Origin: Aliirhizobium smilacinae
GTDB lineage: Bacteria; Pseudomonadota; Alphaproteobacteria; Rhizobiales; Rhizobiaceae
Assembly: GCF_006335145.1 (NCBI RefSeq)
Contig: NZ_VDMN01000004.1
Coordinates: 186,001 to 250,000, forward strand
Direction of reading: 5' to 3'
Length of the DNA stretch: 64,000 bases
Under the pieces are notes generated by a model. The model did not search any database and was not told the DNA's origin. It saw only the letters and a program-made list of their open reading frames with translations. Below, piece after piece: positions 10,059-18,403 of this stretch. Positions within the stretch are counted from its first letter, which is position 1; each line of letters starts with the position of its first letter. The position numbers were made by a program, and so were the translations under genes.

Positions 10059-11510
10059 TTATGCGGAGCGTGAACTGCGATAGACCGAGACGCCCAGTTC
10101 GCGGATCTTTTTGCGAAGCGTATTGCGGTTGAGGCCGAGCAGGTCGGCCGCCTTGATCTGGTTTCCTCGTGTTGCCGTCAGTGCGGCAAGGATAAGCGGA
10201 TATTCCATCTCCGTCAGCACGCGATCGTAGAGGCCAGGCGGCGGCAGGTTTTCCCCGAACCCCGCAAAATAGCTGCGCATGTTCTCTTCCACGGCCTGCG
10301 CGATGGTCAGCGAACCGCCACGCGGGTTCACCTTGTCGATCGGGCTGTCGGGAACGTCCGACCGCAATTCGCTATCGATGATTTCGCGGGTGATCACTTC
10401 CTGTGGATAAAGCGCCATCAGGCGCCGCACCAGGTTTTCCAGCTCGCGCACGTTACCCGGCCAGGCATAGGACTTCATCACGTCGAGCGCTTCGCTGTCG
10501 AAACGCTTGGCGTCGAGGCCTTCCTTCTCCGCCATCTGCATGAAGTGGCGAACGAGGTCTGCAATATCCTCGGCACGATCGCGCAGCGGCGGCAGGCGAA
10601 GCGGCACGACGTTGAGACGGTAATAGAGATCTTCGCGGAACAGGCCCTGATTGATCAGGTGCTTCAGATCCTTGTTGGTGGCAGCGACGATGCGCACATC
10701 GGTGCGGATCGGAGTACGCCCGCCCACAGTCGTGTATTCGCCCTGCTGCAGCACGCGCAGAAGACGCGTCTGCGCATCCATCGGCATGTCGCCGATTTCG
10801 TCGAGGAACAGCGTGCCGCCCTCGGCCTGTTCAAAACGACCGGTGGAGCGGTTCTGCGCGCCGGTAAAGGCGCCCTTCTCGTGACCGAACAGTTCTGATT
10901 CGATCAGGTCGCGCGGAATGGCGGCCATGTTGATCGCCACGAACGGACCATTGCGACGCTTGCCATAATCATGCAGCGCGCGGGCGACCAGTTCCTTGCC
11001 GGTACCCGACTCGCCGGTGATCATCAGCGTCAGGTCGGTCTGCATCAAACGGGCGAGAACGCGGTAGATTTCCTGCATTGCGGCCGATCGGCCGACCAGC
11101 GGCATGCCGTCCTGCATGTCGTCGTCGAGACGCGCAGGTTTGCGCTTCGGCTCGGCCAGAGCCCTGCCGATTATGGCGATCAGCTCGGTCAGGTCAAAAG
11201 GCTTCGGCAGATAGTCGTAGGCGCCTTTTTCCGACGCGCGGATGGCGGTCATGAACGTGTTCTGCGCGCTCATTACCAGCACGGGCAGATCGGGCCGTGC
11301 CTTCTTGATACGTGGCAGAAGGTCGAAGGCGTTTTCATCCGGCATCACCACATCGGTCACGACGAGGTCGCCCTCGCCGGCCGAAATCCAGCGCCACAAG
11401 GTGGCAGCATTCGAGGTGATGCGTACCTCGTAACCGGCCCGGGTCAGGGCCTGGTTCAGGACGGTACGGATGGCCGCGTCGTCGTCGGCGACAAGGATCG
11501 TGGCAGTCAT
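10059..11510 (-). CDS. ntrC: Nitrogen regulation protein NR(I), NtrC
   Basis: 483-residue sigma54-dependent activator of nitrogen-scavenging genes. The receiver domain has phospho-acceptor Asp53 (VVTDVVMPDE). The AAA+ domain has Walker A GESGTGKE, the GAFTGA loop (EKGAFTGAQ) and Walker B GGTLFLDEIGDMP. The C-terminal Fis-type DNA-binding helix-turn-helix reads NQIKAADLLGLNRNTLRKK. The ATG at 11510 overlaps the ntrB stop by four bases (ATGA), whereas the longer open frame upstream lies inside ntrB. All key residues for sigma54 activation are present, in contrast to NtrX in the neighbouring operon. Confidence 0.97.
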   Translation of the reverse strand: MTATILVADDDAAIRTVLNQALTRAGYEVRITSNAATLWRWISAGEGDLVVTDVVMPDENAFDLLPRIKKARPDLPVLVMSAQNTFMTAIRASEKGAYDYLPKPFDLTELIAIIGRALAEPKRKPARLDDDMQDGMPLVGRSAAMQEIYRVLARLMQTDLTLMITGESGTGKELVARALHDYGKRRNGPFVAINMAAIPRDLIESELFGHEKGAFTGAQNRSTGRFEQAEGGTLFLDEIGDMPMDAQTRLLRVLQQGEYTTVGGRTPIRTDVRIVAATNKDLKHLINQGLFREDLYYRLNVVPLRLPPLRDRAEDIADLVRHFMQMAEKEGLDAKRFDSEALDVMKSYAWPGNVRELENLVRRLMALYPQEVITREIIDSELRSDVPDSPIDKVNPRGGSLTIAQAVEENMRSYFAGFGENLPPPGLYDRVLTEMEYPLILAALTATRGNQIKAADLLGLNRNTLRKKIRELGVSVYRSSRSA

Positions 11511-12655
11511 GTTTCGCTTCCTGTGGAGTTCAAGGCGCGGCCGTCCCCAGCCTCTTCCTTGTGCATGGGCATCAGAACACGGAATATGGTTCGGTGGGCC
11601 TGGCTGTCGCATTCGACAATGCCGCCATGGCCACCAATGATCTTGGCGACCAGCGCGAGCCCGAGCCCGGACCCGTTGGTCTTTGTGGTGATGAATGGAT
11701 CGAAGAGATGCGGCACGAGGTCGGACGGCACGCCGGGACCATTGTCGATGACGCAGAATTCCAAGGGCAACGAGATCTTTTCGCGCGTGCCGGCGACCGA
11801 AAGACGAATGCCGGGACGATAGGCCGTCGTCAGCATGATTTCGGCATCCGATTGCCCGTCCACGGCCTCGGCCGCATTCTTGATGAGGTTGAGAAACACC
11901 TGCACCAGCTGGTCGCGATTGGCGTAGACCGGCGGCAGAGACGGATCGTACATCTCGGAAATCTTGATCTCGCGGCCGAACCCCGCCTTGGCGACGGCTT
12001 TCACATGGTCGAGGACCGAATGGATGTTGAGCGGAACCCGATCGACCGGGCGCTCATCGGAAAACACTTCCATGCGATCGACGAGCGAGACAATCCGATC
12101 GGTCTCATCGCAGATCAGGCGGGTGAGCGGCCGGTCCTCGTCGGGAACGACCGTCTCGAGAAGCTGCGCTGCGCCACGAATGCCAGACAGCGGGTTCTTG
12201 ATCTCGTGCGCCAGCATCGAGGCAAGCCCCGTTACCGAGCGCGCAGCGGCGCGATGCGTGAGCTGGCGGTCGATCTTGTCCGCCATCGAGCGTTCCTGAA
12301 ACACGACGACGATCGAACCGGGTTCGCTGACGACAGGCGCGACGTAGAGATCGACGAGCTTCTCCTGCCCCAACTTCGGGGAAGACAGATCGACGCGGTA
12401 TTCGTTGACCGGCGCCTTGCGCTCCCGCACCTGCTCGATCAGCGCCAGAAGCGGGCTGCCAAAGGGAATGAAGCTGGAAATCTTGTATTTTGCGAGATGC
12501 GCAGCACTTGCCCCGAAGAAGGACTCCGCTTCCCAGTTGGCAAACGCGATCTTTCCGGCCTGATCGACCAGAATGACCGGGTTCTGCACGGAATTGAGGA
12601 CGGCCATGGCGAGCGCCTGCCCATGGGCAGCGTCCTGAACAGCGGACTTTGTCAT
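11507..12655 (-). CDS. ntrB: Nitrogen regulation sensor kinase NR(II), NtrB
   Basis: 382-residue cytoplasmic histidine kinase/phosphatase that sets NtrC phosphorylation according to PII signalling. It has an N-terminal PAS-like domain, a dimerisation domain with the acceptor histidine in LAHEIKNPLSGI, and an ATPase domain with N-box NLIKNAAEAV and G-boxes DNGPGVP and GSGLGLAL. No membrane segments are present, as expected for NtrB. It overlaps dusB upstream and ntrC downstream by four bases each, giving the conserved dusB(nifR3)-ntrB-ntrC operon of rhizobia. Confidence 0.97.
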   Translation of the reverse strand: MTKSAVQDAAHGQALAMAVLNSVQNPVILVDQAGKIAFANWEAESFFGASAAHLAKYKISSFIPFGSPLLALIEQVRERKAPVNEYRVDLSSPKLGQEKLVDLYVAPVVSEPGSIVVVFQERSMADKIDRQLTHRAAARSVTGLASMLAHEIKNPLSGIRGAAQLLETVVPDEDRPLTRLICDETDRIVSLVDRMEVFSDERPVDRVPLNIHSVLDHVKAVAKAGFGREIKISEMYDPSLPPVYANRDQLVQVFLNLIKNAAEAVDGQSDAEIMLTTAYRPGIRLSVAGTREKISLPLEFCVIDNGPGVPSDLVPHLFDPFITTKTNGSGLGLALVAKIIGGHGGIVECDSQAHRTIFRVLMPMHKEEAGDGRALNSTGSET

Positions 12656-13653
12656 GCAGCCTCCTTGCGGGCCGGTGAGGATACGCCGTCTGCGAAAACG
12701 GATGAAAGGCGTCGGATAACGTCAGCAGGGTCACGAGATATCATGATCGCCGCCTTGTCCTCTGCCGCGATGTCGCAATCCTGACGTTCGATATACCAGC
12801 CAAGATGTTTGCGGGCATGCCTGAGCCCGGCTTCGACGCCGTAAAACTCCAGCATTGCCTCATAGTGTTCGATAACGATGGCACCGATTTCATTGCGTGC
12901 CGGTACCGCATGTCCCGCAAGCCAGCCGACATGCCAGGGCCTGCCCTGCGCTCCGCGACCGACCATGACGGCATCGGCACCCGACCGCTGCAGGATCTCT
13001 GCGGCATCTTCCGGCGTCTGCACATCGCCATTGGCGATCAGCGGAATGGAGAGCACGTCGCGAACCGCGCGGATCGCATCCCAGTCCGCCTTGCCTTCGT
13101 AGAACTGCATGCGGGTGCGTCCATGCACGGTGACAAGCTGGACACCGGCCTCTTGCGCCCGGCGTGCGATCAGCGGGGCATTGAGACTGTCATGATCCCA
13201 GCCGAGCCGCATCTTGACGGTTACCGGGACGGAAACGGCTTTCACCGTCGCCTCGATCAGCGCTAGCGCATGATCAGGGTCACGCATCAAGGCCGAGCCG
13301 GAATAACCACCGGTCACCTTTTTCGCCGGACAGCCCATATTGATGTCGATGACATCCGCACCATTGTCAGCAGAAATCTTCGCCGCCTCGGCCATCCAAT
13401 AGGCTTCACGTCCGGCAAGCTGCACCATATGCGGCGTCATCCCGGCGTTTTTCAGCCGCGCCCAGGATTCGCCCTTGTTCATCGCCAGCTCGCGGCTTGC
13501 CACCATTTCGGTCACGACCAGCCCGGCACCGAAGCGCCACGCAAGCTTACGGAAAGCCAGATCCGTCACACCCGACATTGGCGCAAGCACGGCCCGATTG
13601 CGGACAGTGACCGATCCGATCTGAAATGGTCTGGCAAGGTCGCTGCGCTGCAA
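12652..13653 (-). CDS. dusB: tRNA-dihydrouridine synthase, NifR3/DusB family
   Basis: 333-residue flavoprotein that reduces uridine to dihydrouridine in tRNA using FMN and NADPH. The FMN barrel motifs are visible: APMSGVTDLAFRK near the N-terminus, the catalytic cysteine in INMGCPAKKVTGGYSGSAL, and the phosphate-binding segment GADAVMVGRGAQGRPW. It heads the ntrBC operon, where it was first named nifR3, and its stop overlaps the ntrB start by four bases. No ATG is available at the expected start. The best candidate is a TTG at 13653 with a weak GAAAG ribosome site, so the exact N-terminus is uncertain. Confidence 0.92.
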   Translation of the reverse strand: MQRSDLARPFQIGSVTVRNRAVLAPMSGVTDLAFRKLAWRFGAGLVVTEMVASRELAMNKGESWARLKNAGMTPHMVQLAGREAYWMAEAAKISADNGADVIDINMGCPAKKVTGGYSGSALMRDPDHALALIEATVKAVSVPVTVKMRLGWDHDSLNAPLIARRAQEAGVQLVTVHGRTRMQFYEGKADWDAIRAVRDVLSIPLIANGDVQTPEDAAEILQRSGADAVMVGRGAQGRPWHVGWLAGHAVPARNEIGAIVIEHYEAMLEFYGVEAGLRHARKHLGWYIERQDCDIAAEDKAAIMISRDPADVIRRLSSVFADGVSSPARKEAA

Positions 13654-13720
13654 TTGATGATCTTTCAGGCAAGTCTTTAGTGTGCATTATTTTTATTCAG
13701 GTCTTCAGCATTTGCCAAGA

Positions 13721-13736
13721 GCAATTCCGGAATTGC
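13721..13736. repeat. 16-base perfect palindrome, likely remnant of a rhizobial intergenic repeat
   Basis: GCAATTCCGGAATTGC is perfectly self-complementary and lies between the divergent dusB and ispDF genes. Its arm sequence GGAATTGC is the same as the closing arm of the composite repeat at 50767-50862. That similarity, rather than any known operator, is the reason for the call. Confidence 0.4.
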
Positions 13737-13846
13737 GTTATTTTTAAGCGACGTGCTGGAAATACGGCTTTTGAGGCTATAGTTCTCGGCCTGTCAATCC
13801 AAATCGATAGTGACCAATTCCACTACAGGACGGGAACAGCAACTCC

Positions 13847-15037
13847 ATGACAATCGGCATCGTCATCGTCGCGGCAGGACGAGGGGAAAGAGCTGGCTCG
13901 CCGGACGAGGGGCCGAAGCAATACCGCCCGATCGGCGGCCGGCCAGTCATCGCCCATACGCTGGACACGTTCCTTCGCTGGCAAAGGCGCGGGCCGATCG
14001 TGGTCGTCATCCACCCGGACGACGAAGAGCTTTACGAGGGTGCAACAGCCGCGCTGTCCGCAAGTGGCGTGATCCTCACCTTCGGCGGCGACACGCGTCA
14101 ACGCTCCGTCTACGAGGGCCTGAAGGCCCTTTCCGCAACCGAAGCGACGCATGTAATGATCCATGATGCCGCCCGCCCCTTCGTCGATCACGCCCTGCTC
14201 GACCGGATCGCCGCGGCCTTCGACGAAGGCATCGATGCCGTCCTGCCTGCAGTCGGCGTGACCGATACCCTGAAGCGCGGCGGCACCGACGGTCGCGTTC
14301 ATGAGACGGTGCCGCGCGCTGGCCTCTATGCCGCCCAGACACCGCAGAGTTTCCTCCTGTCCGAAATCCGCTCCGCCCACGAAAAGGCTGCGGCGCTTCG
14401 TCGCGACGATTTTACCGACGACGCTGCCATTGCCGAATGGGCCGGAATGCCGGTCTCGATCGTCGAAGGCTCCGTCGACAATATCAAGCTTACCGTGAAA
14501 CGGGACATGACCATGGCCGACGAGAGACTGACAGCAAATGCCCTCCCCGACGTTCGCACCGGCAATGGTTATGACGTGCATCAGCTGGTGCCGGGCGACG
14601 GCGTGACGCTTTGCGGCGTCTTCATTCCGCACGACCAGAAGCTCAGCGGCCATTCGGATGCGGACGTCGCGCTGCACGCGCTGACGGACGCGCTGCTCGC
14701 CACCTGTGGCGCTGGCGATATCGGCGACCATTTCCCGCCGTCCGACATGCAGTGGAAGGGCGCATCCTCGAAGATCTTTCTCGACCACGCGGCAAAGATC
14801 GTGCGGGAAAAAGGCGGCACTATCATGAATGCCGACGTGTCGCTGATTGCGGAAGCACCGAAAGTCGGCCCGCACCGCGACAAGATGCGGGAAAACATGG
14901 CTACGATTCTGGGCATTTCGATCGATCGCTGTTCGGTCAAGGCAACGACCAACGAGACGATCGGTTTTGTCGGCCGCCGAGAAGGTATCGCCGCCATAGC
15001 AACGGCCACCGTCGTTTACCGCGGATCGCCGGCATGA
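13847..15037 (+). CDS. ispDF: Bifunctional IspD-IspF, isoprenoid (MEP) pathway
   Basis: 396-residue fusion enzyme carrying out two non-consecutive steps of the MEP isoprenoid pathway: cytidylyl transfer to methylerythritol phosphate (IspD, about residues 1-230) and cyclisation to MEcPP (IspF, about residues 236-396). The IspD nucleotide loop VAAGRGERAG and the HDAARPFV motif are intact. The IspF metal-binding DVH (in NGYDVHQL), GHSDADV and the conserved C-terminal VKATTNETIGF are present. Such fusions are standard in alphaproteobacteria. The stop overlaps the cinA start (ATGA). It is read away from dusB across a shared gap of about 190 bases. Confidence 0.97.
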   Translation: MTIGIVIVAAGRGERAGSPDEGPKQYRPIGGRPVIAHTLDTFLRWQRRGPIVVVIHPDDEELYEGATAALSASGVILTFGGDTRQRSVYEGLKALSATEATHVMIHDAARPFVDHALLDRIAAAFDEGIDAVLPAVGVTDTLKRGGTDGRVHETVPRAGLYAAQTPQSFLLSEIRSAHEKAAALRRDDFTDDAAIAEWAGMPVSIVEGSVDNIKLTVKRDMTMADERLTANALPDVRTGNGYDVHQLVPGDGVTLCGVFIPHDQKLSGHSDADVALHALTDALLATCGAGDIGDHFPPSDMQWKGASSKIFLDHAAKIVREKGGTIMNADVSLIAEAPKVGPHRDKMRENMATILGISIDRCSVKATTNETIGFVGRREGIAAIATATVVYRGSPA

Positions 15038-15537
15038 GCCTCTTCCCGGCCGATATCGAAGCGGAAGCGCGCAGGATCATCACGGAATTCGCTGCCCGCA
15101 AGCTGATGATCTCCGCCGCGGAATCCTGCACGGGCGGTCTGATCGCAGGTGCTCTGACCGAGATTGCCGGCTCCTCCGCAGTCGTCGATCGCGGTTTTGT
15201 CACCTATACGAACGAAGCCAAGATGGATCTGCTGGGCGTCAATGCGGCAACGTTGAAGGCCTATGGCGCCGTATCACAGCAGACGGCGCTGCAGATGGTG
15301 CAGGGCGCGCTATTCCGTTCGCGTGCCGATATCGCAGTGGCGGTGACGGGCATTGCCGGGCCTGGCGGCGGCTCGGCCGAAAAACCTGTCGGGCTCGTGC
15401 ATGTCGCTGCACGCAACCGGTCAGGCACGATTCTGCACAGGGAGATGCGCTACGGCGATATCGGCCGCAGCGAAGTCCGCCTCGCCACCTTGCGCACGGC
15501 TTTTGAAATGCTGATCGAAGTGGCGGTGACGCAGTAG
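15034..15537 (+). CDS. CinA-family nicotinamide-nucleotide amidohydrolase
   Basis: 167-residue stand-alone CinA C-terminal domain (PncC type), which deamidates nicotinamide mononucleotide for NAD salvage. The signature AESCTGGLIAGAL and the loop GIAGPGGGSAEKPVGLV are intact. The N-terminal MoCF-like domain of long CinA proteins is absent, as is usual in this group. It overlaps ispDF by four bases and is co-transcribed with it. Its stop lies three bases from the stop of the convergent RatA-family gene. Confidence 0.9.
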   Translation: MSLFPADIEAEARRIITEFAARKLMISAAESCTGGLIAGALTEIAGSSAVVDRGFVTYTNEAKMDLLGVNAATLKAYGAVSQQTALQMVQGALFRSRADIAVAVTGIAGPGGGSAEKPVGLVHVAARNRSGTILHREMRYGDIGRSEVRLATLRTAFEMLIEVAVTQ

Positions 15538-15540
15538 CAC

Positions 15541-15999
15541 TCAGCTCGCGGCATAGACCTTGTCGGCGCGTGTCTCGAAGGCATCAGTGAACATCCGGAA
15601 GGCACGATCGAACATCGAGCCCATCAGGGCGCCGAGAATCATGCTCTTGAACTCGTAGTCGATGTAGAAATGCACGATGCAACCCTGCCCGCCATCCGTA
15701 GGTGGCTCGAAACGCCAGCGATTGTCGAGATATTTGAACGGTCCCTCGATATACTTGACGTCGATCGCCTGCTCGGCGGGATTGAGAAGCACCTGGGTGG
15801 TGAAGGTTTCCTTGATCGCCTTGTAACCGACCGTCATGTCTGCGAGCAGCAAGGTCTTGCCGTCGCGCTCCTTGGTGGAGCGAATGACAAGCGCTTCGCA
15901 AAGCGGCAGGAATTCCGGATAACGCTGGACGTCCGCGACGAGGGCGTACATCTGTTCGGGACTGTGCTTGACCGGGCGGCGAATTTCGAACTTTGGCAT
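15541..15999 (-). CDS. RatA / Coq10 START-domain protein
   Basis: 152-residue protein of the polyketide-cyclase/START fold, with the family N-terminus KHSPEQMYALVADVQRYPEFLP and a C-terminal helix (MFDRAFRMFTDAFETRA). Members bind hydrophobic ligands; the eukaryotic relative Coq10 aids ubiquinone function, and the Escherichia coli relative RatA was described as an inhibitor of ribosome subunit joining. In rhizobia this gene usually lies downstream of lipA, as here, with the broken P-loop gene and a small gene between them. A respiratory-chain role fits the nearby pyruvate dehydrogenase genes, but that is inference. Confidence 0.88.
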   Translation of the reverse strand: MPKFEIRRPVKHSPEQMYALVADVQRYPEFLPLCEALVIRSTKERDGKTLLLADMTVGYKAIKETFTTQVLLNPAEQAIDVKYIEGPFKYLDNRWRFEPPTDGGQGCIVHFYIDYEFKSMILGALMGSMFDRAFRMFTDAFETRADKVYAAS

Positions 16000-16030
16000 G
16001 ACGTGGAGTTAATCTGCGCCCCGGGGAAGA

Positions 16031-16591
16031 TCAAGCCCCGAGACGATCGAGAAGCTGCCGCATTTCGGCACGCGATCTCAGTGTCAGAACCGGGCAGTCG
16101 GGATTGAAACGGCGGATCCCGTCCACGATCCTCGGTGAGGTCTGCCGTTCGAAATTCCAGATGAAGGACAGGAACTCGCGATCGAAAAGCCTCTCCGGGC
16201 ATCCGGGAGCCATGTCCGGTCTTGATCGCCCCAGATGGCGGACACCTCGCGAAAAGACGCCCCATAGACAAAGCTAGAGCGGCATCCGCACCCAGATGAT
16301 GAACCCTGCCCGCGGCATTCTGAGATCGAAGCTCGAGGATCCCGTCCCGTCCATCAGCCAGCGATCCCCGGCCACTGCGTCCGCGATCATGCCTCGCGTT
16401 TCGGACCGGCCCCTTTTCACCCATCCCGGAAACCAGTAGAAGTCCCGGTCCATGGAGATGTAAGGCAGATCAAGTCTGGCGCAGATCTGCTGCGAAAGCG
16501 TCGATTTACCGCCTCCAGAACAACCGATGACGAGGATGCGATCAGCCTCGTGGAGCGCCTTTGCGCACGCTTCCATATCCGTGGAGAGCAT
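16031..16591 (-). pseudogene. P-loop NTPase (adenylate-kinase-like) broken by an in-frame TAG
   Basis: The N-terminal half has an intact Walker A (IGCSGGGKSTLSQQ) and the DRDFYWFPGW stretch of the small P-loop kinases annotated as AAA ATPase, FlaR or adenylate-kinase-like in proteobacteria. After VRMPL a TAG at 16274-16276 (minus strand) interrupts the frame. The same frame then continues for about 80 codons (LCLWGVFSRGVRHLG... to LLDRLGA) up to a normal stop at 16031. There is no frameshift, only one stop where a tryptophan or other residue is expected. The ATG at 16591 has GAGGTG six bases upstream. Unless the stop is read through or is a sequencing error, the product is a truncated protein of about 105 residues. 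Confidence 0.75.
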
Positions 16592-16778
16592 ATAATTCAC
16601 CTCACTGGAATGGTGATCACGGCCATTTTGTCGCAGTGCACACTTCCCGTTTGAGGAATTTCAAGTTAAAGAAATTTAATGTGACGCGAGGCGGTTGTAG
16701 TATTCCAAGTCCGCAATCAGCCCTATATTGGTGCGTTGCAATATTGATAAGCTCTATCTATCCGAAAGACGCATACCC

Positions 16779-16964
16779 ATGGACGATTTCGCACAGATGA
16801 TAAAGCTGCTCGAATCAGCAAAGCAGCTTGCAGATATGAATGGCATGCCCGTTCTCGCCTATTTCATCGAAATGGCAAAGGGCGAGACACGCGGCCACAA
16901 GGCTACGCTCCGCGAGCGCAGGCACGGCCAGGACAAGCCCCGCAAGATCGAAGCCGCGGAATAA
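16779..16964 (+). CDS. Small hypothetical protein, 61 residues
   Basis: Short open frame MDDFAQMIKLLESAKQLADM... ending KPRKIEAAE, with a helical amphipathic N-terminal half and a basic C-terminal third (GHKATLRERRHGQDKPRK). It has no signal peptide, membrane segment or known motif. The ATG at 16779 is preferred over a longer frame whose extra residues look random. Similar short proteins are, to my recollection, annotated next to lipA in other Rhizobiaceae, which supports it being real. It is read toward lipA and ends 18 bases before the lipA stop. Function unknown. Confidence 0.6.
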   Translation: MDDFAQMIKLLESAKQLADMNGMPVLAYFIEMAKGETRGHKATLRERRHGQDKPRKIEAAE

Positions 16965-16982
16965 CAACAGACAGGTTGCCGC

Positions 16983-17957
16983 CTATTCGGCGGCAGCCAG
17001 GAACTTCTTTTCGCGCGCCGCCCGCAGGCGGGCAAAATCGTCACCGGCATGGTGCGACGAACGCGTAAGCGGGCTGGATGCAACCATTAGGAAGCCCTTC
17101 GTATAGGCCACGGTCTCGTAAGACTTGAACTCTTCCGGCGTGACGAATTTCTCGACCTTGTGGTGCTTGCGCGTCGGCTGCAGATACTGGCCAATCGTCA
17201 GGAAGTCGACATCCGCCGTCCTCAGATCATCCATCAACTGAAGCACTTCATTGCGCTCCTCACCGAGGCCGACCATGATGCCGGACTTGGTGAACATCGT
17301 CGGATCGAGTTCCTTGACCCGCTGCAGAAGGCGGATCGAGTGGAAGTACCGCGCGCCGGGACGAACCGTCAGATAGTTGCCGGGAACAGTTTCCATATTG
17401 TGGTTGAACACGTCCGGCTTGGCGGCCACGACCCGCTCCAGTGCACCCGGCTTCTTCAGGAAGTCCGGCGTCAGGATCTCGATCGTCGTCAGGGGTGACG
17501 CGGCCCGGATCGCCCAGATCACCTTTTCGAAATGCTCGGCGCCGCCATCATCCAGGTCGTCGCGATCGACGGAGGTGATGACGACGTGCTGTAGTCCCAT
17601 TTCCTTGACAGCCTTGGCGACGTTTTCCGGCTCGGCCATGTCGAGGGCATTCGGCTTGCCGGTTGCGACGTTGCAGAAGGCGCAGGCGCGGGTACAGATC
17701 TCGCCCATGATCATGAAGGTGGCGTGCTTTTTATCCCAGCACTCACCGATGTTGGGACAGCCCGCCTCTTCGCAGACCGTGACGAGCTTATGCTCCTTCA
17801 CGATCGACCGGGTTTCCTGGTAGCCCTTGGAAACCGGTGCACGCACGCGAATCCAGTCCGGCTTGCGCATCACCTCGGTATCGGGACGATGCGCCTTTTC
17901 CGGATGGCGGACGCGCTTCTCTTCAGAGAGATTGGTCCTGTCGAGAATGGTGACCAT
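16983..17957 (-). CDS. lipA: Lipoyl synthase
   Basis: 324-residue radical-SAM enzyme that inserts two sulfur atoms into octanoyl groups on lipoyl domains of 2-oxoacid dehydrogenases. Both clusters are visible: the auxiliary one as Cys62-x4-Cys67-x5-Cys73 (CEEAGCPNIGEC) and the SAM-binding one as Cys88-x3-Cys92-x2-Cys95 (CTRACAFC). The C-terminal serine motif that ligates the auxiliary cluster reads RSSHHAG, where many bacteria have RSSYHA. It lies in the same strand block as pdhA-pdhB-pdhC and lpd, whose lipoyl domains it modifies. Confidence 0.97.
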   Translation of the reverse strand: MVTILDRTNLSEEKRVRHPEKAHRPDTEVMRKPDWIRVRAPVSKGYQETRSIVKEHKLVTVCEEAGCPNIGECWDKKHATFMIMGEICTRACAFCNVATGKPNALDMAEPENVAKAVKEMGLQHVVITSVDRDDLDDGGAEHFEKVIWAIRAASPLTTIEILTPDFLKKPGALERVVAAKPDVFNHNMETVPGNYLTVRPGARYFHSIRLLQRVKELDPTMFTKSGIMVGLGEERNEVLQLMDDLRTADVDFLTIGQYLQPTRKHHKVEKFVTPEEFKSYETVAYTKGFLMVASSPLTRSSHHAGDDFARLRAAREKKFLAAAE

Positions 17958-18069
17958 GAAATCCTGCTTTCAGCCCCGCATTCATATGGGAGCACGTTGT
18001 CCGTTCGGAAAATCTCTATGCATGAACCGCGGCAAATGTTTGCGCGGCATAACTTGCCCGCCCGCTACA

Positions 18070-18321
18070 TTAGCGCCTGACGATTTTGGCGACGAATAGC
18101 AAAAGGCTCGCGCCAAGGAAAGCCGTCACGAAATAACCGAGCCGGCTGTCTTTCACCGGCACGTCGAACGTACCCAGCACCGCAATGGCGACGACCGAGC
18201 CGACGATCCCCAGAATGATATTCATGAAGATGCCGAAACGCATGTCCATGAGCTTGCCGGCAAGCCAGCCGGCCAGTCCGCCGATGATGATCGCCCCGAT
18301 CCAGCCAACACTTTCCATCAT
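18070..18321 (-). CDS. GlsB/YeaQ/YmgE family small membrane protein
   Basis: 83-residue, strongly hydrophobic protein with three predicted membrane segments and a glycine-rich first half (WIGAIIIGGLAGWLAGKLM), matching the transglycosylase-associated (GlsB/YeaQ) family. Members are linked to general or acid stress but have no defined activity. Two adjacent ATGs (18321, 18318) follow a strong GGAGGAGG ribosome site; either may be used. It lies between lpd and lipA, but its expression may be independent. Confidence 0.85.
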   Translation of the reverse strand: MMESVGWIGAIIIGGLAGWLAGKLMDMRFGIFMNIILGIVGSVVAIAVLGTFDVPVKDSRLGYFVTAFLGASLLLFVAKIVRR

Positions 18322-18350
18322 TCCTCCTCCAAGGGCTCAGATAGTCATTC

Positions 18351-18380
18351 GGCGCTCCCCAAGCACAAATGGGAAGCGCC
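18351..18380 (-). terminator. Hairpin downstream of lpd
   Basis: Arms at 18351-18360 and 18371-18380 pair over ten bases with one wobble around a ten-base loop, beginning 24 bases past the lpd stop. No T-run follows, so it may stabilise the mRNA end rather than terminate alone. Confidence 0.5.
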
Positions 18381-18403
18381 TATATCTTGTGAAGATATGG
18401 ATA

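Noticed and set aside
11561..12784. 407-codon plus-strand frame opposite ntrB
   Set aside because: Antisense to the well-supported ntrB and dusB genes; composition is typical of a reverse-frame shadow.
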